Shown piece after piece: positions 1 through 9,735 of a DNA stretch of 35,940 nt. Source of the stretch: Chara braunii (taxonomy: Eukaryota > Streptophyta > Charophyceae > Charales > Characeae); the NCBI GenBank assembly GCA_003427395.1, contig BFEA01000251.1:112846-148785 (forward strand), read 5' to 3'. Positions within the stretch are counted from its first letter, which is position 1. Each line of letters opens with the position of its first letter. The notes beneath the pieces are model-generated. The model was not told where the DNA came from. It did not search any database and saw nothing but the letters and a program-made list of their open reading frames with translations. Position numbers and translations under genes: made by a program.

Positions 1-205
1 TTTCTCGCTTTTTTTTTTTTTTTTTTTTTTTTTTTCGTCTCTTCCTTCACCTTCCTCGGCTATGGTTTCCTCACTCTTCTCGGTCTCTCCCTCCTTCTCT
101 CACTTCAGCTCCTCCCTTCATCAACTCTGTGTCCGAGCTCAGCGTCTATGGCCGCCACTTCACTTCGTTGGACTGCACAACGCTCTGCAACAGGTACGTG
201 ACAAC

Positions 206-212
<7 letters not shown>

Positions 213-281
<69 letters not shown>
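213..281. repeat. (CT)n microsatellite
   Basis: An uninterrupted CT/GA dinucleotide run of about 69 bp. It occupies the same place in the retrotransposon leader as the longer run at 20,154-20,318, so it is part of the element rather than an independent genomic microsatellite. Confidence 0.95.
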
Positions 282-283
<2 letters not shown>

Positions 284-430
284 TTGTCTTCTTGCAGGTA
301 CACACGACGATGATCTTCTCCGCAGTGCAGCTATGGCGGACTTCGTCTTCAGCGGCGGCGCACTTCAGCTATGGCGCCCTACCTGGCGCGCATCTCTGAC
401 CTGCGGCAATGGCGATGGCGCATGGGATAG

Positions 431-451
431 CGGGTACCAGCTCCGGTAGCA
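431..451 (-). other. Degenerate primer-binding site of copy A
   Basis: On the minus strand, just inside the LTR end, the sequence TGCTACCGGAGCTGGTACCC lies where the intact copy has TGGTATTAGAGCTGGTTCCC. The latter is one mismatch in its first 12 bases from the plant initiator-Met primer-binding site TGGTATCAGAGC. Copy A has accumulated several changes here. Confidence 0.55.
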
Positions 452-452
452 A

Positions 453-1404
453 TGAAATCAGAATCGTTTTCTTCCACACTTCACATGCATATAAACAGGT
501 AGTGCAGCAAACTGGCGACAAGCGCCCACTCAGAACTCAGAGATATGGTAACCAAGAACACAGTTCAGGTACAAGCTCACGTCAGATGGCTATGGCGCAT
601 TAGCGCCTGTACAACTCTCTGTTCGTTACTCACCCAACTCTGTTGTTCACACACAGGATCACCCTGGATATCCCACACGCGACACACTGTACACACACGT
701 GCACACACACTACACTCTACCCCCAACTATGGCGGCTATAACCGCTACTACCTCTACCGCTATGGCTAAGCCCTCCTTCAGCCCACTTCGTCTTCGGGCA
801 TACTGCAGACCACCTCGCACAAGTCGCTGTGGCAGCGCTTCCGCATGACTTATGCAGGAATCAATGAATGGCTGGGCGCTGCCTCTTGATTTATACTTCT
901 ATAACTCGTTGGTCTGCCCCTTTCCCATGCCCGTGGTGCACACAGCCCCATACGGTACTTGCTTGACTGGACTAGGACCGATTGGGACTGGGTACCGCTG
1001 GCTCAGCACGGGTGGACTCCACCACTTGCCCACTTGCCTCGGGACTACTATGAGCAACGTGTGAAGGGCCACTTCCGGTCCTTCCGGAAGTCTGTGGACT
1101 TGGCCCTTCGACACTGTAGCGGCTACGACCTTGACCCTTCAGGACTATAGCAGCTCCGACCTTGACCTTTGAGAAGGCCTACAACTACGACTTCTAGGAC
1201 CTACTAAGACCTACAAACAACAGGTCTACAGATCGAACCCCTACCACCTACGGACCCTACGACAGTCTACCAACTGTTACGATTACACAGGTCACGGGTT
1301 CAACTATCGGGGTCGGCACAGATATTGTACACAGGTAAGGTGAGGATTAGGGATCGAGCCTTGGGATCTGCATCTGCTACTGCGAACAGGTGAATACCGT
1401 TTCA
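453..1404 (-). mobile_element. 5' LTR of truncated gypsy copy A
   Basis: A 952-bp LTR. Its minus-strand start is TGAAACGGTATTCACC and its end is TCTGATTTCA. It aligns along its whole length with the LTRs at 12,331-13,337 and 20,472-21,450, sharing GAGATATGG-AACCA, the GCTATGGCGCAT block, TGGCTGGGCGCTGCCTCTTGATTTATACTTCT, GTTGGTCTGCCCCTTTCCCA and a ~40-bp GGCCACTTCCGG...TTCCGGAAG...TGGCC hairpin. By eye it is clearly more diverged from the other two than they are from each other. Because the leader-like sequence is on its left, this is the 5' LTR of a minus-strand element whose body is cut off by the window edge. Confidence 0.85.
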
Positions 1405-2050
1405 CATGGTGCGCGAGCGTACTTAAACACACCAAAGCCAAACCTCTGCCTATTGCTTGAACCCACGCCTGCAAAGTTCCCACATGTACTGTGCGAAGGC
1501 CTGAGTCACGTTTTACTTCACCGCTCACTCCGTTCATGCACACCTTTATCGAGACTGCCGAAAAATCCTCTTTGATGGGTAGATACCAAGAGGCGCCTTG
1601 TCGTGCCACTTACTACGCGAGCTCTAATGTCTTCTCAAATAAAATTGAATGTAGACACTTTTAAAATTGCGGCACACGTAGTCAGACCAGATGTTGGCTA
1701 TAACAATGCAACCTCCGCGCGAGCGTACGCGCTGTCGTCAAACATACAATCCGAAAGAATTTCTTTTTAGTCCTAGGCCAACCAAAGGCAAAAAGTTGAC
1801 TGACAATTGTGTCGGTTCTATAATATCAATGAGAAAAATCACGCGCGCCTCGAAACTTCGCGCCCACACACTCCATACTTTTCAGTCAAACATTCTATCG
1901 ACCTGGTGTGAATACTGTTGTGACTCGCGCGGTGCCCTCAATGTTTTCAAATCAGAACTTATTTTCTGCCACTTGTAAAAACCAGGGTGGATACCCTTGT
2001 AAGGATATTTGCGTCGACATCCTCCTCTTGCGGCGTCCTTCCTTTCGTGA
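1405..2050. other. No recognised gene
   Basis: Right flank of LTR copy A. There are no ORFs with recognisable content, no repeat structure that I can see, and mixed composition. It separates the LTR from the decayed coding region that follows. Confidence 0.5.
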
Positions 2051-2079
2051 ATTTTCACCTTCTTTTTGTTAGTTCTTAA

Positions 2080-2560
2080 TCAGATGTTTTCCTTTGTGAA
2101 CTCATTTTCCCCCATCTCGATTAGATCTTTTTTATCCTCTTCTCTCGCTGTAGTAGGTTCATCAACACTCATCCAAGTCAATTCTAGAGCCAATAGCAAT
2201 CTGTCGGCGAACGCCTTTAGGACGAGGGAAAAAACTTCAAATTCAGCGTCATGACCTTTTTCTAGTACCTTACGACAGTATCTCGTGTGAGCCTCTAATG
2301 TCCTAAGGGTAGTTCCGTCGACAATGACCTTTGACAACTCTCTCGACTCTTTGGCTTGAGCTTTCAGTATACTCTCAATCTCATTTAAAGTTTCCTACCA
2401 CGAGCGAATCACAAGCTCACCGTCTGATAATGTCGTAGTAGATTCGAATCTAACTAAATGTGCATTCTCAATCACAAGCCAAATTGTTGTCTTCCTAACA
2501 TCCTTAACCGCCTTTCTAGAACATTCAACTTCTTCTGTCAGCTATAGCCTCACTAAATGT
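2080..2560 (-). pseudogene. Decayed coding region, unknown family: charged helical segment
   Basis: Read on the minus strand, about 160 codons stay in one frame apart from two stops. One is a TAG at 2,395-2,397; the other lies near the upstream end. The reading is rich in K, R, E and L with heptad-like leucines (for example LEAHTRYCRKVLEKGHDAEF and ALELTWMSVDEPTTAREEDK), suggesting an alpha-helical or coiled-coil segment. I do not recognise the family. It lies in line with other minus-strand coding-like pieces up to 6,340 and may be the C-terminal part of the same ancient gene or element. Coding-like content across a stop is what I see; the rest is inference. Confidence 0.4.
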
Positions 2561-2983
2561 TTTACTTGAATCTGAATGTATACGACTGTTCCTTCTAATT
2601 TACCTTTCGCATTTAGTGTGTATCTAATTCGCAACTACCCATCGTATTTAATCATGTAGCCATCTCCTCCTGCCTTCCCTCACTCTCTCACACCGAATCC
2701 TCTGACAATATCCTCATTGGTTCCCTTTTCTCATTCTCTTCAAAAACTCATTCCTCCACCTCTTTACCGATTTTATTTCTTCTTTAAAAATATTTTTAAA
2801 TTTTTTCGTCCTCTGTTTTAATCTAAGCAAGTTACTCTCATCAGTAGAAGTCCATCATGCTTGGTACCCTCGCGTCAATTCTTTAATGTATTGAGTATCG
2901 GTATTATAATTTGTTCCTTTCGTTTCTCCACCTTTTCATCTTCCATCCCTACTCTCTCATTTTGTCTTAACTTCTTTGTTTAC

Positions 2984-3274
2984 TCACTTGCATCCTTGCC
3001 CTCGCCTCAACCGTTGTCTCGTCCTGAAATATCCCCGCTCGTACAACTCCTCTCGTGAAACAACTACCTCGTAAAATACCAATCTCTGTATCGTGATTTC
3101 TCGTAGTGCCCCTAACCTTTGTTCTCGTATCACATCTCTGGCGAGGTCAACGTACGCAATATCTGCTAACTCATCGTCGACACTCACTCTCAAAAAGACT
3201 TGCAATGTAACCTCATCCTGCACCAGTCGTCTCGAAACCATACGTGCACATGACAAATGGCGCTGGAAGAACAA
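2984..3274 (-). pseudogene. Decayed coding region, unknown family: diverged repeat unit
   Basis: A 96-codon open frame containing RVSVDDELADIAYVDLARDV, IREQR and VFYEVV. The same order of residues (RVHIDENLTEP...LRLARNFVHEQR...YEVM) recurs in the units at 3,494-3,793 and 4,270-4,572, with many substitutions. It therefore looks like an older third copy of the module that is duplicated to its right. The function is unknown and I recognise no catalytic motif. Confidence 0.4.
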
Positions 3275-3493
3275 AGGATGCTCGTCGCCAATAAGTCGGC
3301 GTCTCAGAACCAGTTTTTTCCCCTTCCGATCTAGGATTCATGTAAACGTACGAGGATTCCTATTTTCTACATCTCGCGATGATGTGAAACTTTTAAGGTC
3401 TCATCGCAAGGAATATGACGTCCTACCTTATCTCTGTATAGCACAATGTCATGCATCGTACTCAGTTTGAGGACAATAAATTGATCTGCATGT

Positions 3494-3793
3494 TCATACT
3501 CTAGCTCTTACTTTTTCTACTGTTTCGTCGAAAAACAACTCAGCACGCATATATCCTTCATACCACACCATAACTTCGTAAGAGATCTTCGTATGAAATG
3601 TAACAAAAGTTGGTACATCCGCCCTCTGTTCGTGGACAAAGTTTCTCGCCAGTCTCAGACACGCCGGTTCAGTCAGATTTTCATCGATGTGAACCCTGGA
3701 GACGATCGACCCGGAACATTCACTAAGTCCTCTTGGAACAATAATCTTAGATCCTTTAGTCCGACATATCTGATTTCTACGCGCCGCCGACAA
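3494..3793 (-). pseudogene. Decayed coding region, unknown family: repeat unit 1
   Basis: A 99-codon open frame containing RNQICRTKGSKIIVPRGLSE and LARNFVHEQRADVPTFVTF. The frame matches unit 2 (4,270-4,572) residue by residue over about 70 positions, and protein-level similarity is retained in this frame, which favours a once-coding sequence. No stop-free continuation exists on either side, so it is a pseudogene fragment. The family is not recognised. Confidence 0.4.
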
Positions 3794-4288
3794 AAATCAA
3801 ACAGGTTGTCTATCGTGAGACAATTTATCCAGCAGGTAGCATCGGCCACATCTCTCACCATATCCTCGTCAAAAGGCCCCCATCGCGTGCCTAGAGCAAA
3901 ATACACCTCTCTAAAACGGGGTTCTAATCATACTCCAAGAGCGTGAAGTCTCCTCAAAGTCTCTAGTTAAAACGACAACTCCTCTTTACAATTTGATAAT
4001 TACAAATCTGGGCAAAATCCACCGCCTAACATCCAAAGGATAAAGCTTCGGGGTCGGAGGACTAAACACAACTTGCATCACTCAACGAGTAGTCACAGAA
4101 CAACCTACCTTTGGTCTCAAAATACGTGTAAAGGCTTCATATCTCCACCATTTCCTACTAGCACTAACGAGGGTTAACCTTATTTCGATCTCCTTCGAAG
4201 ACTCAAATATAAGGTGGCATATAGCTTCTATCCGTCGAAAGCCCTTCAAGTCTCGACTCTTAGCGATTACTATCCAAAGGTAGAAGTC
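3570..4288. repeat. Tandem duplication, unit 1 (719 bp)
   Basis: It begins ATAACTTCGTAAGAGATCTTCG and ends at the GCGATTACTATCCAAAGGTAGA block, which abuts the start of unit 2. The two units align throughout, with landmarks CCCTCTGTTCGTGGACAAAG, CATCGCGT-CCTAGAGCAAAATACAC, GCAAAATCCACCGCCTAACA and CTACCTTTGGTCTCAAAA. Confidence 0.85.
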
Positions 4289-4572
4289 ATAACTTCGTAA
4301 AAGATCTTCGTCTGAAATATAACAAAAGTTAGTACATCTGCCCTCTGTTCGTGGACAAAGTTTTTTGTCAGTCTTAGACACTCCAATTCAGTCAAATTTT
4401 CGTTGATGTTAAGCCTGGAGACGACCGAACCGAAACGTTCGCTCAGTCCTCTTGAAACAATAATCTTAAATCCTCTAGTCCGACATATCTGATTTCTACG
4501 AGTCGCTGAAAGTTGAAGGCGTTCCCGAATTTTCTTGGTAGAGGCAACTTCGTTGCACTTGAGAAAAATCAA
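4270..4572 (-). pseudogene. Decayed coding region, unknown family: repeat unit 2
   Basis: A 100-codon open frame homologous to unit 1, containing RNQICRTRGFKIIVSRGLSE and TKNFVHEQRADVLTFVIF. It has an N-terminal extension (FLKCNEVASTKKIRERLQLS) that is missing from unit 1 because of the local deletion there. It is broken at both ends. No function can be assigned. Confidence 0.4.
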
Positions 4573-5047
4573 CCATGTCGTCTATCATGAGATCTATCCA
4601 GCAGGTAGCATCGACCGCACCTCGTCAAAAGGCCCCCATCGCGTCCCTAGAGCAAAATACACATCTCGAAAATGGGGTTCTAATAATAATTTGAGCGCAA
4701 GTGAAGTCTCCTCAAAGACTCTAGTTAAAATGACAACTCCTCTCTACAATTGGATAATTATGAATCTGGGCAAAATCCACCGCCTAACATCCAAAGGATA
4801 GAGCTCTAGGGTCGGAGGGCCAAACACAACTTGCATCACGGAACGACCTATCACGAAACAGCCTACCTTTGGTCTCAAAAATAAAATGTGTCAGTGATTC
4901 ATATCTCCGTCATTTCCTAATAACAACGATGAGGGTTAAACCTATTTGATCTCCTGCGAAGGCTCGAATATAAGGTGACATATGCCATATAGCTTCTATC
5001 TGTCGGAAGCCTCTCGAGTCTCGGCGATTACTATCCAAAGGTAGATG
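4289..5047. repeat. Tandem duplication, unit 2 (about 759 bp)
   Basis: The second head-to-tail copy of the unit at 3,570-4,288. It carries about 45 extra bases around 4,505-4,560 and many substitutions, so the duplication is old. Both copies lie inside the decayed minus-strand coding region. Confidence 0.85.
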
Positions 5048-5339
5048 TTAGACGCCAACCATATGGCCTTGTAGTCTATAGGAGTTATCTGGCACCTCTC
5101 CAATCGCACACGTATATCAAGGTTCTACACCCCGAGGAGTTCGATTCACAGGTCAAGAAATAAGCCCACCACACATCAGATTCGCTACGACGAATACCTT
5201 CATTTGTTTAAGTCTAGCACATTCGACTAACGAAGATAGTATGTTTGGTTATACAAGTCCAACTACTCCTTTCTCATACGTGAACTATTGCAGCTGGCTT
5301 CTTAGACACCTCACGACTCCAAAGTGACTATACTCTGGA

Positions 5340-6345
5340 ACTGACCGCTATCCTAGGGTAATGAATCGTCTCAACAATGAGCTCTTCTGTCCGATCGTCA
5401 TTATCCCCTTCCGAATCGAAACCCGCCTCGTCATCGTCGTCCCAATCTGGCTCTCAGTCGTCCTCCTCAATGTCATCGCCTTTCACAACGTAGGCTAGTG
5501 CTCTGATCCTCCCGTAACATTGTGCTATAAGATGGGGAGAGATAAGAGCATCACTCTATCACGCATCCCAGTCGTCAGCGAAAAACCTACCCAATGAGTT
5601 AATGTTGTCAAGACCAGCCCCGAGATCCCTCTCTAAGAGGTCCCAGACATAAGAGGGTTGAGGATATCTCCACACAATAGACGTAGCGGATGTCCAATCT
5701 CTACAAAGAGTAGGAGCAATAAAGCGGATCATCTCTATAAGCCGAACTCTCTCGTTTTCCCAACGTAGTCCTATGATCACTAAAGAATAGTATCCATAGT
5801 CCGCGTCTAACTCCCCTCGAAAAAAATACTAAGCTTCTCAAGAGTAAGGTACGATGCAACTAATCTCCCTGTCCCACCAAACCACTCGTTAATTACAAAG
5901 GAAGGAACGACCTTCCTCAACCTCCAATAAGAATGTGAGAAGGACCTGTCCTCCACAAACAAAAGATCTCCTGAGATAGCCATAGGAGGACACTTGTTGG
6001 GCTATCTACAATGAGTTAGTTCCTCCTCTCGTCTAAAGGAGTCTACTTCCTCTTGAAGGTACCTCCTTGCCCAATCCATGAGCCTCCAAGATCGCCATGC
6101 TGCAAAGGTAAGAGCGACCTTTTTCGCCACGTCTAGGCTCAAGTAGACAAATGCCTTTACTTCTCCCCAACCGGCCCTTGGGATGGATCTACCCCTATAG
6201 TCGTGTCTGCTCCTCATGACACGATACATCCACAGTCGAACTCCTAGCCATATAAAATGATATAAGTATGTAACACTCATAACAACTATCCTCTCCAGGA
6301 GTAGGACGAGCTGGTGAATTCGACCAGATCTCCTTTTATAAGTTC
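5340..6345 (-). pseudogene. Decayed long coding region, unknown family (upstream part)
   Basis: Starting near 6,345 on the minus strand, one frame reads through a hydrophobic/aromatic segment (LLLERIVVMSVTYLYHFIWL) and an R/W-rich segment. It passes an in-frame TAG close to 6,000 and then continues (ISGDLLFVEDRSFSHSYWRL, VINEWFGGTGRLVASYLTLE). At a 7-base homopolymer (5,820-5,826) the reading moves by one frame and resumes (GELDADYGYYSLVIIGLRWE, PSYVWDLLERDLGAGLDNIN, LGRFFADDWDA). After two stops it continues into a very acidic linker (EPDWDDDDEAGFDSEGDNDD) ending near 5,340. So roughly 330 codons of protein-like text survive with few lesions. I do not recognise the family. A transposon protein is the most likely source given the context; a cellular pseudogene is the alternative. 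Confidence 0.5.
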
Positions 6346-6939
6346 AGGGGTTACATGAGACCACTCTGTAGAAACCGGGTACTCTTCGGTCGACATTGGC
6401 GGCCACATCCGAGCTAGTTGTGATCAACTGCAATACCCAAAATAAAGTGAAAAGTTAGAGGCAAAAAGCGTGTATAAAATTGACTACCCTATAAAATTTT
6501 CAGCAGCATCTCTCCACTCCACTAGGGGTCGGGATCACATAACAACCTTCTCTAACACTTAGTATTTATCCTATCACCTAAGAAAGACGTAAGTCCATCT
6601 CGAATGTGAGCATTGGTGAAACAATCCTCCCCTGATGGGGATAACCCTAACCCATTATCCTTACTCCAGAGAAGCAGTTGCCCCTCACGCTTGGGCCTTT
6701 GGCGAGAGTCTCCCCAACCAAAGGACACTCCTCTGAGCTAGGCATGAGGTACTCGGAACGAAGGTGTCAAGGCGGTCTAACTGAGGGATTGGTCTGATGC
6801 CGCAGACCGACCTAGCCCGTGCGGTTTCGAGTCGGGCCGAAGCCTCACTAACCTTGCCAGTCGGTCGGTATGCCACTAAAATCTCACTGCTTAAGATAAG
6901 TGTGTACAAAAAAGTGGAGTACGAAAAACTGATTCAAAT
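6346..6939. other. No recognised gene
   Basis: Upstream flank of the decayed coding region. There is a GC-richer block at about 6,600-6,880 and no ORF with recognisable content. It could hold the old promoter side of the unknown gene or element, but nothing in the sequence proves that. Confidence 0.4.
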
Positions 6940-7175
6940 AGAAACAGATGTTCGATTCAAAACTGTTCAAATAGGCATGAGTTCTATTTGGATCTTCATC
7001 ACCTTATGTTATATTCGAACAGTACATCCCGTATTGTATTCGAATACCGACCTTATGTTCTATTAGAATACCCATGGTTGTATTCTATTTGAACACAGAT
7101 CCTAAGTTCAACCCCATATAATATTTGAATACAAGGTGTGTGTTATATTTGAATAGAACACATGCTTCGAATACA
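6940..7175. repeat. Degenerate short repeat around TATTYGAATA
   Basis: About eight loosely spaced variants of a near-palindromic motif occur in 235 bp: GTTCGATTC, TATATTCGAACA, TATTCGAATACC, CTATTAGAATACC, CTATTTGAACAC, ATATTTGAATAC, ATATTTGAATAG and TTCGAATACA. Spacing is irregular, at about 20-35 bp, so this is a degenerate minisatellite rather than a clean tandem array. Confidence 0.55.
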
Positions 7176-8240
7176 AAGCAAGTATTGTACTTTAGGGAAT
7201 TTACATAACATTGCTAATGGATGTATTTTAAAAAAATACGATTTTTCAAGCGATCAAAATTTTAAAAAGGTTCCCTAAAAAGTTAATTTAGATAAAAAAG
7301 TTTTTTCTCCTAGTTTCTTATTAAAAAAAAACATTTGTAAAATAATTTTAATAACAAAATTGCGTGTTTAGGGTGGTTTGCGGGGCATCCTTTACCGATT
7401 TTCAACTGGAAAGGTCTAAAAAGCTCGGAAAAATTCATCCGAACAGATTTCCTGTTAATTATGAGTTATGAAAATAAATAATAATTTAAACTTAAGAATT
7501 TTTATTTTAAAATTTCATCTAAATTACTCAACTTGAGTTTCCCTCCGTGGGATTTGTCCTTGGAAGGTTTGAAAATTTCCGGATTGGCGATGCCGTAAAC
7601 TTTGATCCGGACGAGTACCGATCAAAAGTTGTCGTATCGCGAAATAAAATTAAAAGGATCAGGAAAGATAAATCAAATAAACAAATAATAGGTTAATTAG
7701 AGTTTGATGATTAGGGTTTCGCGTACACGGGGTTCTACCCCTTGCGCACCCCTGTTTTACGGTGTCGGGGGGCTCAAGCCTATCACAACTCTTTACTTTC
7801 TCTGAAAGGACGAGAATTGAGGGCTAAAATTTAATTCTTGAGTGCATTCGGGCGCGTTGAAGTTCGTAATTAGAGCTGAGAAAATGAGATTCATTATTGA
7901 AAGACAGAAACACGGGATTTCCAAACTTAGGCGTGACGAAGGTGAGACACATAAGTAAAAGAGGATACTCAGCGGCTCAGAGGAAAGTTGTCTGAAAATT
8001 GAAGGGAAACGAGAAAGTGAGGAACTGGAGCTCACTCACGTTCAGCTAAGAAAAATGCCATGCTTGTCCGTGAGTGCCTAACTCAAGCAGAGGGAAGCGA
8101 GAAGGCCACTATCAAGGGAGGATCTAAATATGTCAACCCTTGGGTGACGTTTGTGGGGCGACGGTCAACTGGGTAAGATTTACGAAGTGAATGAGCGTCA
8201 GGCCTTAAACGGGTGTTGGATTATCAAATTTGAAGGAGCA
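7176..8240. other. AT-rich stretch without a recognised gene
   Basis: About 7,180-7,700 is strongly AT-rich, with runs of A and T; 7,720-7,790 is locally GC-rich (GGTGTCGGGGGGCTC). No ORF here carries recognisable content, and I see no tRNA, LTR boundary or inverted terminal repeat. Confidence 0.45.
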
Positions 8241-9064
8241 CGAATGTGAGTGGACTGAAAGCGTCAATGAATCGGACGACCGAGGGACCTGTATTTAATT
8301 ACGAAGCGATTGTTGAAATTAATTGGATTAATCTGAACGGGACCAGGCTCGGGGTAGCTTCAGTACCAGGCCGCTGTGAATTCCCGACAGCAAGGCCTGC
8401 TTTGTGGCACTCGTGCCCATTGGGTCGGCGAAGTGCATCCGGGTATTGGACCGGGAATAACCACGGTACGGGTTGCGGCAAGCCTCCCGGTGGTGCGACG
8501 ACGCGACCGAGATCCTTCGTGGCACTTGGATCCTCTTGGAGGCTGCTGCCGTTGGACCCAACAAAGTACTTAAGCTGAACTGGGGCCGGTCTTGGGGGAT
8601 GAAGCGACTGCACACTCATAGGAACACACATGCGTGTGTTTCCTTTGGGGTTTACAAACCTGGGAAGACCCTGGTCCAGATTCACACAAGGGGGCTGAAG
8701 GCTCCAACCTGTACCTATCACCCACAAACCGGGATTTTTTCCCGGGTAGATACGCACGAGCGACAGTCGACGCATGGGGGAAAGAGGCAACCAGCACACA
8801 GAGGGAGACCTTTCCCGCATCCAATCAATGAGCAGGGGAGAGTTAATCCATGCAGGAGAAAGAGACTAATCACGCACTAGATCTCATCAGTGTGTGTTCA
8901 GATCACGCACGTACATCCCACTCACGCTCGAACCAGGACCTGTTTCCCTGCAACTATTCACACATTGAGGACCTACGGAATTTGTGAGACTCAATGCACA
9001 CTCGAATGCGGTATCTGGGAGAGTACGATCAGGACTAAGTCTTGTTTTTCACTCACGCACAGGA
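8241..9064. other. Mixed-composition stretch without a recognised gene
   Basis: There are several overlapping ORFs of 65-173 codons on both strands (the longest at 8,299-8,820 on minus). They shadow one another, have no recognisable motif and are proline/serine/arginine-rich in the way random GC-rich translations are. I do not support any as a gene. Confidence 0.4.
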
Positions 9065-9067
9065 GTT

Positions 9068-9402
9068 CCAGGCGTGCGACTCAAGTGCACGAATAGGGAC
9101 ATTTTCCCCCAAAACGTACAGGAAAGACTAATTAAACTCCAAATCAAAGATCAGCTATCAAGCATCTGATCAAAGCATGGGAAAGGACCGAACTAGTATT
9201 TTTTCCTGCCTGATCACGCATATAGAGAGAAGAGAAGGGGACCTGATCAATGGGGGGAAAGAATCAATCAGCGCACGGAGGACTTTTTCCTTTGCCCAAT
9301 CATTGCACAGGGGTGCAGGAGTGATCTAATCATAGGCACGGTAATAGCTATCTGATCAGGAGTGGAAAAAGGAACGAGTGGCCTTGTCAACGCACGGGAG
9401 GT
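9068..9402. repeat. Tandem duplication, unit 1 (335 bp)
   Basis: It begins CCAGGCGTGCGACTCAAGTG and runs to the start of unit 2. Landmarks shared with unit 2 are GAATAGGGACATT, AAAGGACCGAACTAGTA, GAGAAGAGAAGGGGACCTG, GGACTTTTTCCTT and AATAGCTATCTGATC. Confidence 0.85.
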
Positions 9403-9735
9403 CCAGGCGTGCGACTCAAGCGCACGAATAGGGACATTCTCCCCAGAAACGTACAGGCAAGACTAATTAAGCTCCAAATCAAAGGTCAGCTATCGAGCAT
9501 CTGATCAGAGCTTGGGAAAGGACCGAACTAGTACTTTTTCCTGCCTGATCACACAGGGAGAGAGAAGAGAAGGGGACCTGATCAATGGAGGGGGGAAATC
9601 TGATCAGCGCACAGAGGAGGACTTTTTCCTTCGCCCAATCACTGCACGGGAGGGAGTGATCTAATCATAGGCGCAGTAATAGCTATCTGATCCGGCGTGG
9701 AAAGAGGAACGCACAACCCTATCGACGCACTGGCG
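9403..9735. repeat. Tandem duplication, unit 2
   Basis: A direct repeat of 9,068-9,402 with scattered substitutions and a few small indels. Both units are rich in TGATCA palindromes and CGCAC motifs, which also occur to the right, up to about 9,990. Confidence 0.85.

Larger units (their letters stand above)
36..452 (-). mobile_element. 5' leader of a truncated Ty3/gypsy element (copy A)
   Basis: This matches, in order, the leader at about 20,090-20,471 of the complete element further right. Both share a CTATGGCCGCC block, TTGGACTGCACAAC, a long (CT)n run, GTTGTCTTCTT(T)GCAGGTAC, then CTATGGCGGAC and CTATGGCGCCC blocks. In element orientation it follows the LTR and primer-binding site and would lead into gag, so the element body lies beyond the left edge of the window. 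Seen: the collinear similarity. Inferred: membership in the same family. No coding sequence is supported; the apparent ORFs are translations of the (CT)n run. A T run at about 10-35 sits at the window edge. Confidence 0.75.

Noticed and set aside
62-449. ORFs with long serine-leucine or arginine-glutamate runs
   Set aside because: They are translations of the (CT)n microsatellite in the retrotransposon leader, on both strands.
6940-7175. CRISPR-like array
   Set aside because: Units are degenerate and irregularly spaced, there are no unique spacers or cas genes, and the DNA is eukaryotic.
8299-8820. 173-codon minus ORF as a gene
   Set aside because: Five overlapping ORFs on both strands cover the same GC-rich DNA and none has a recognisable motif or supporting context.
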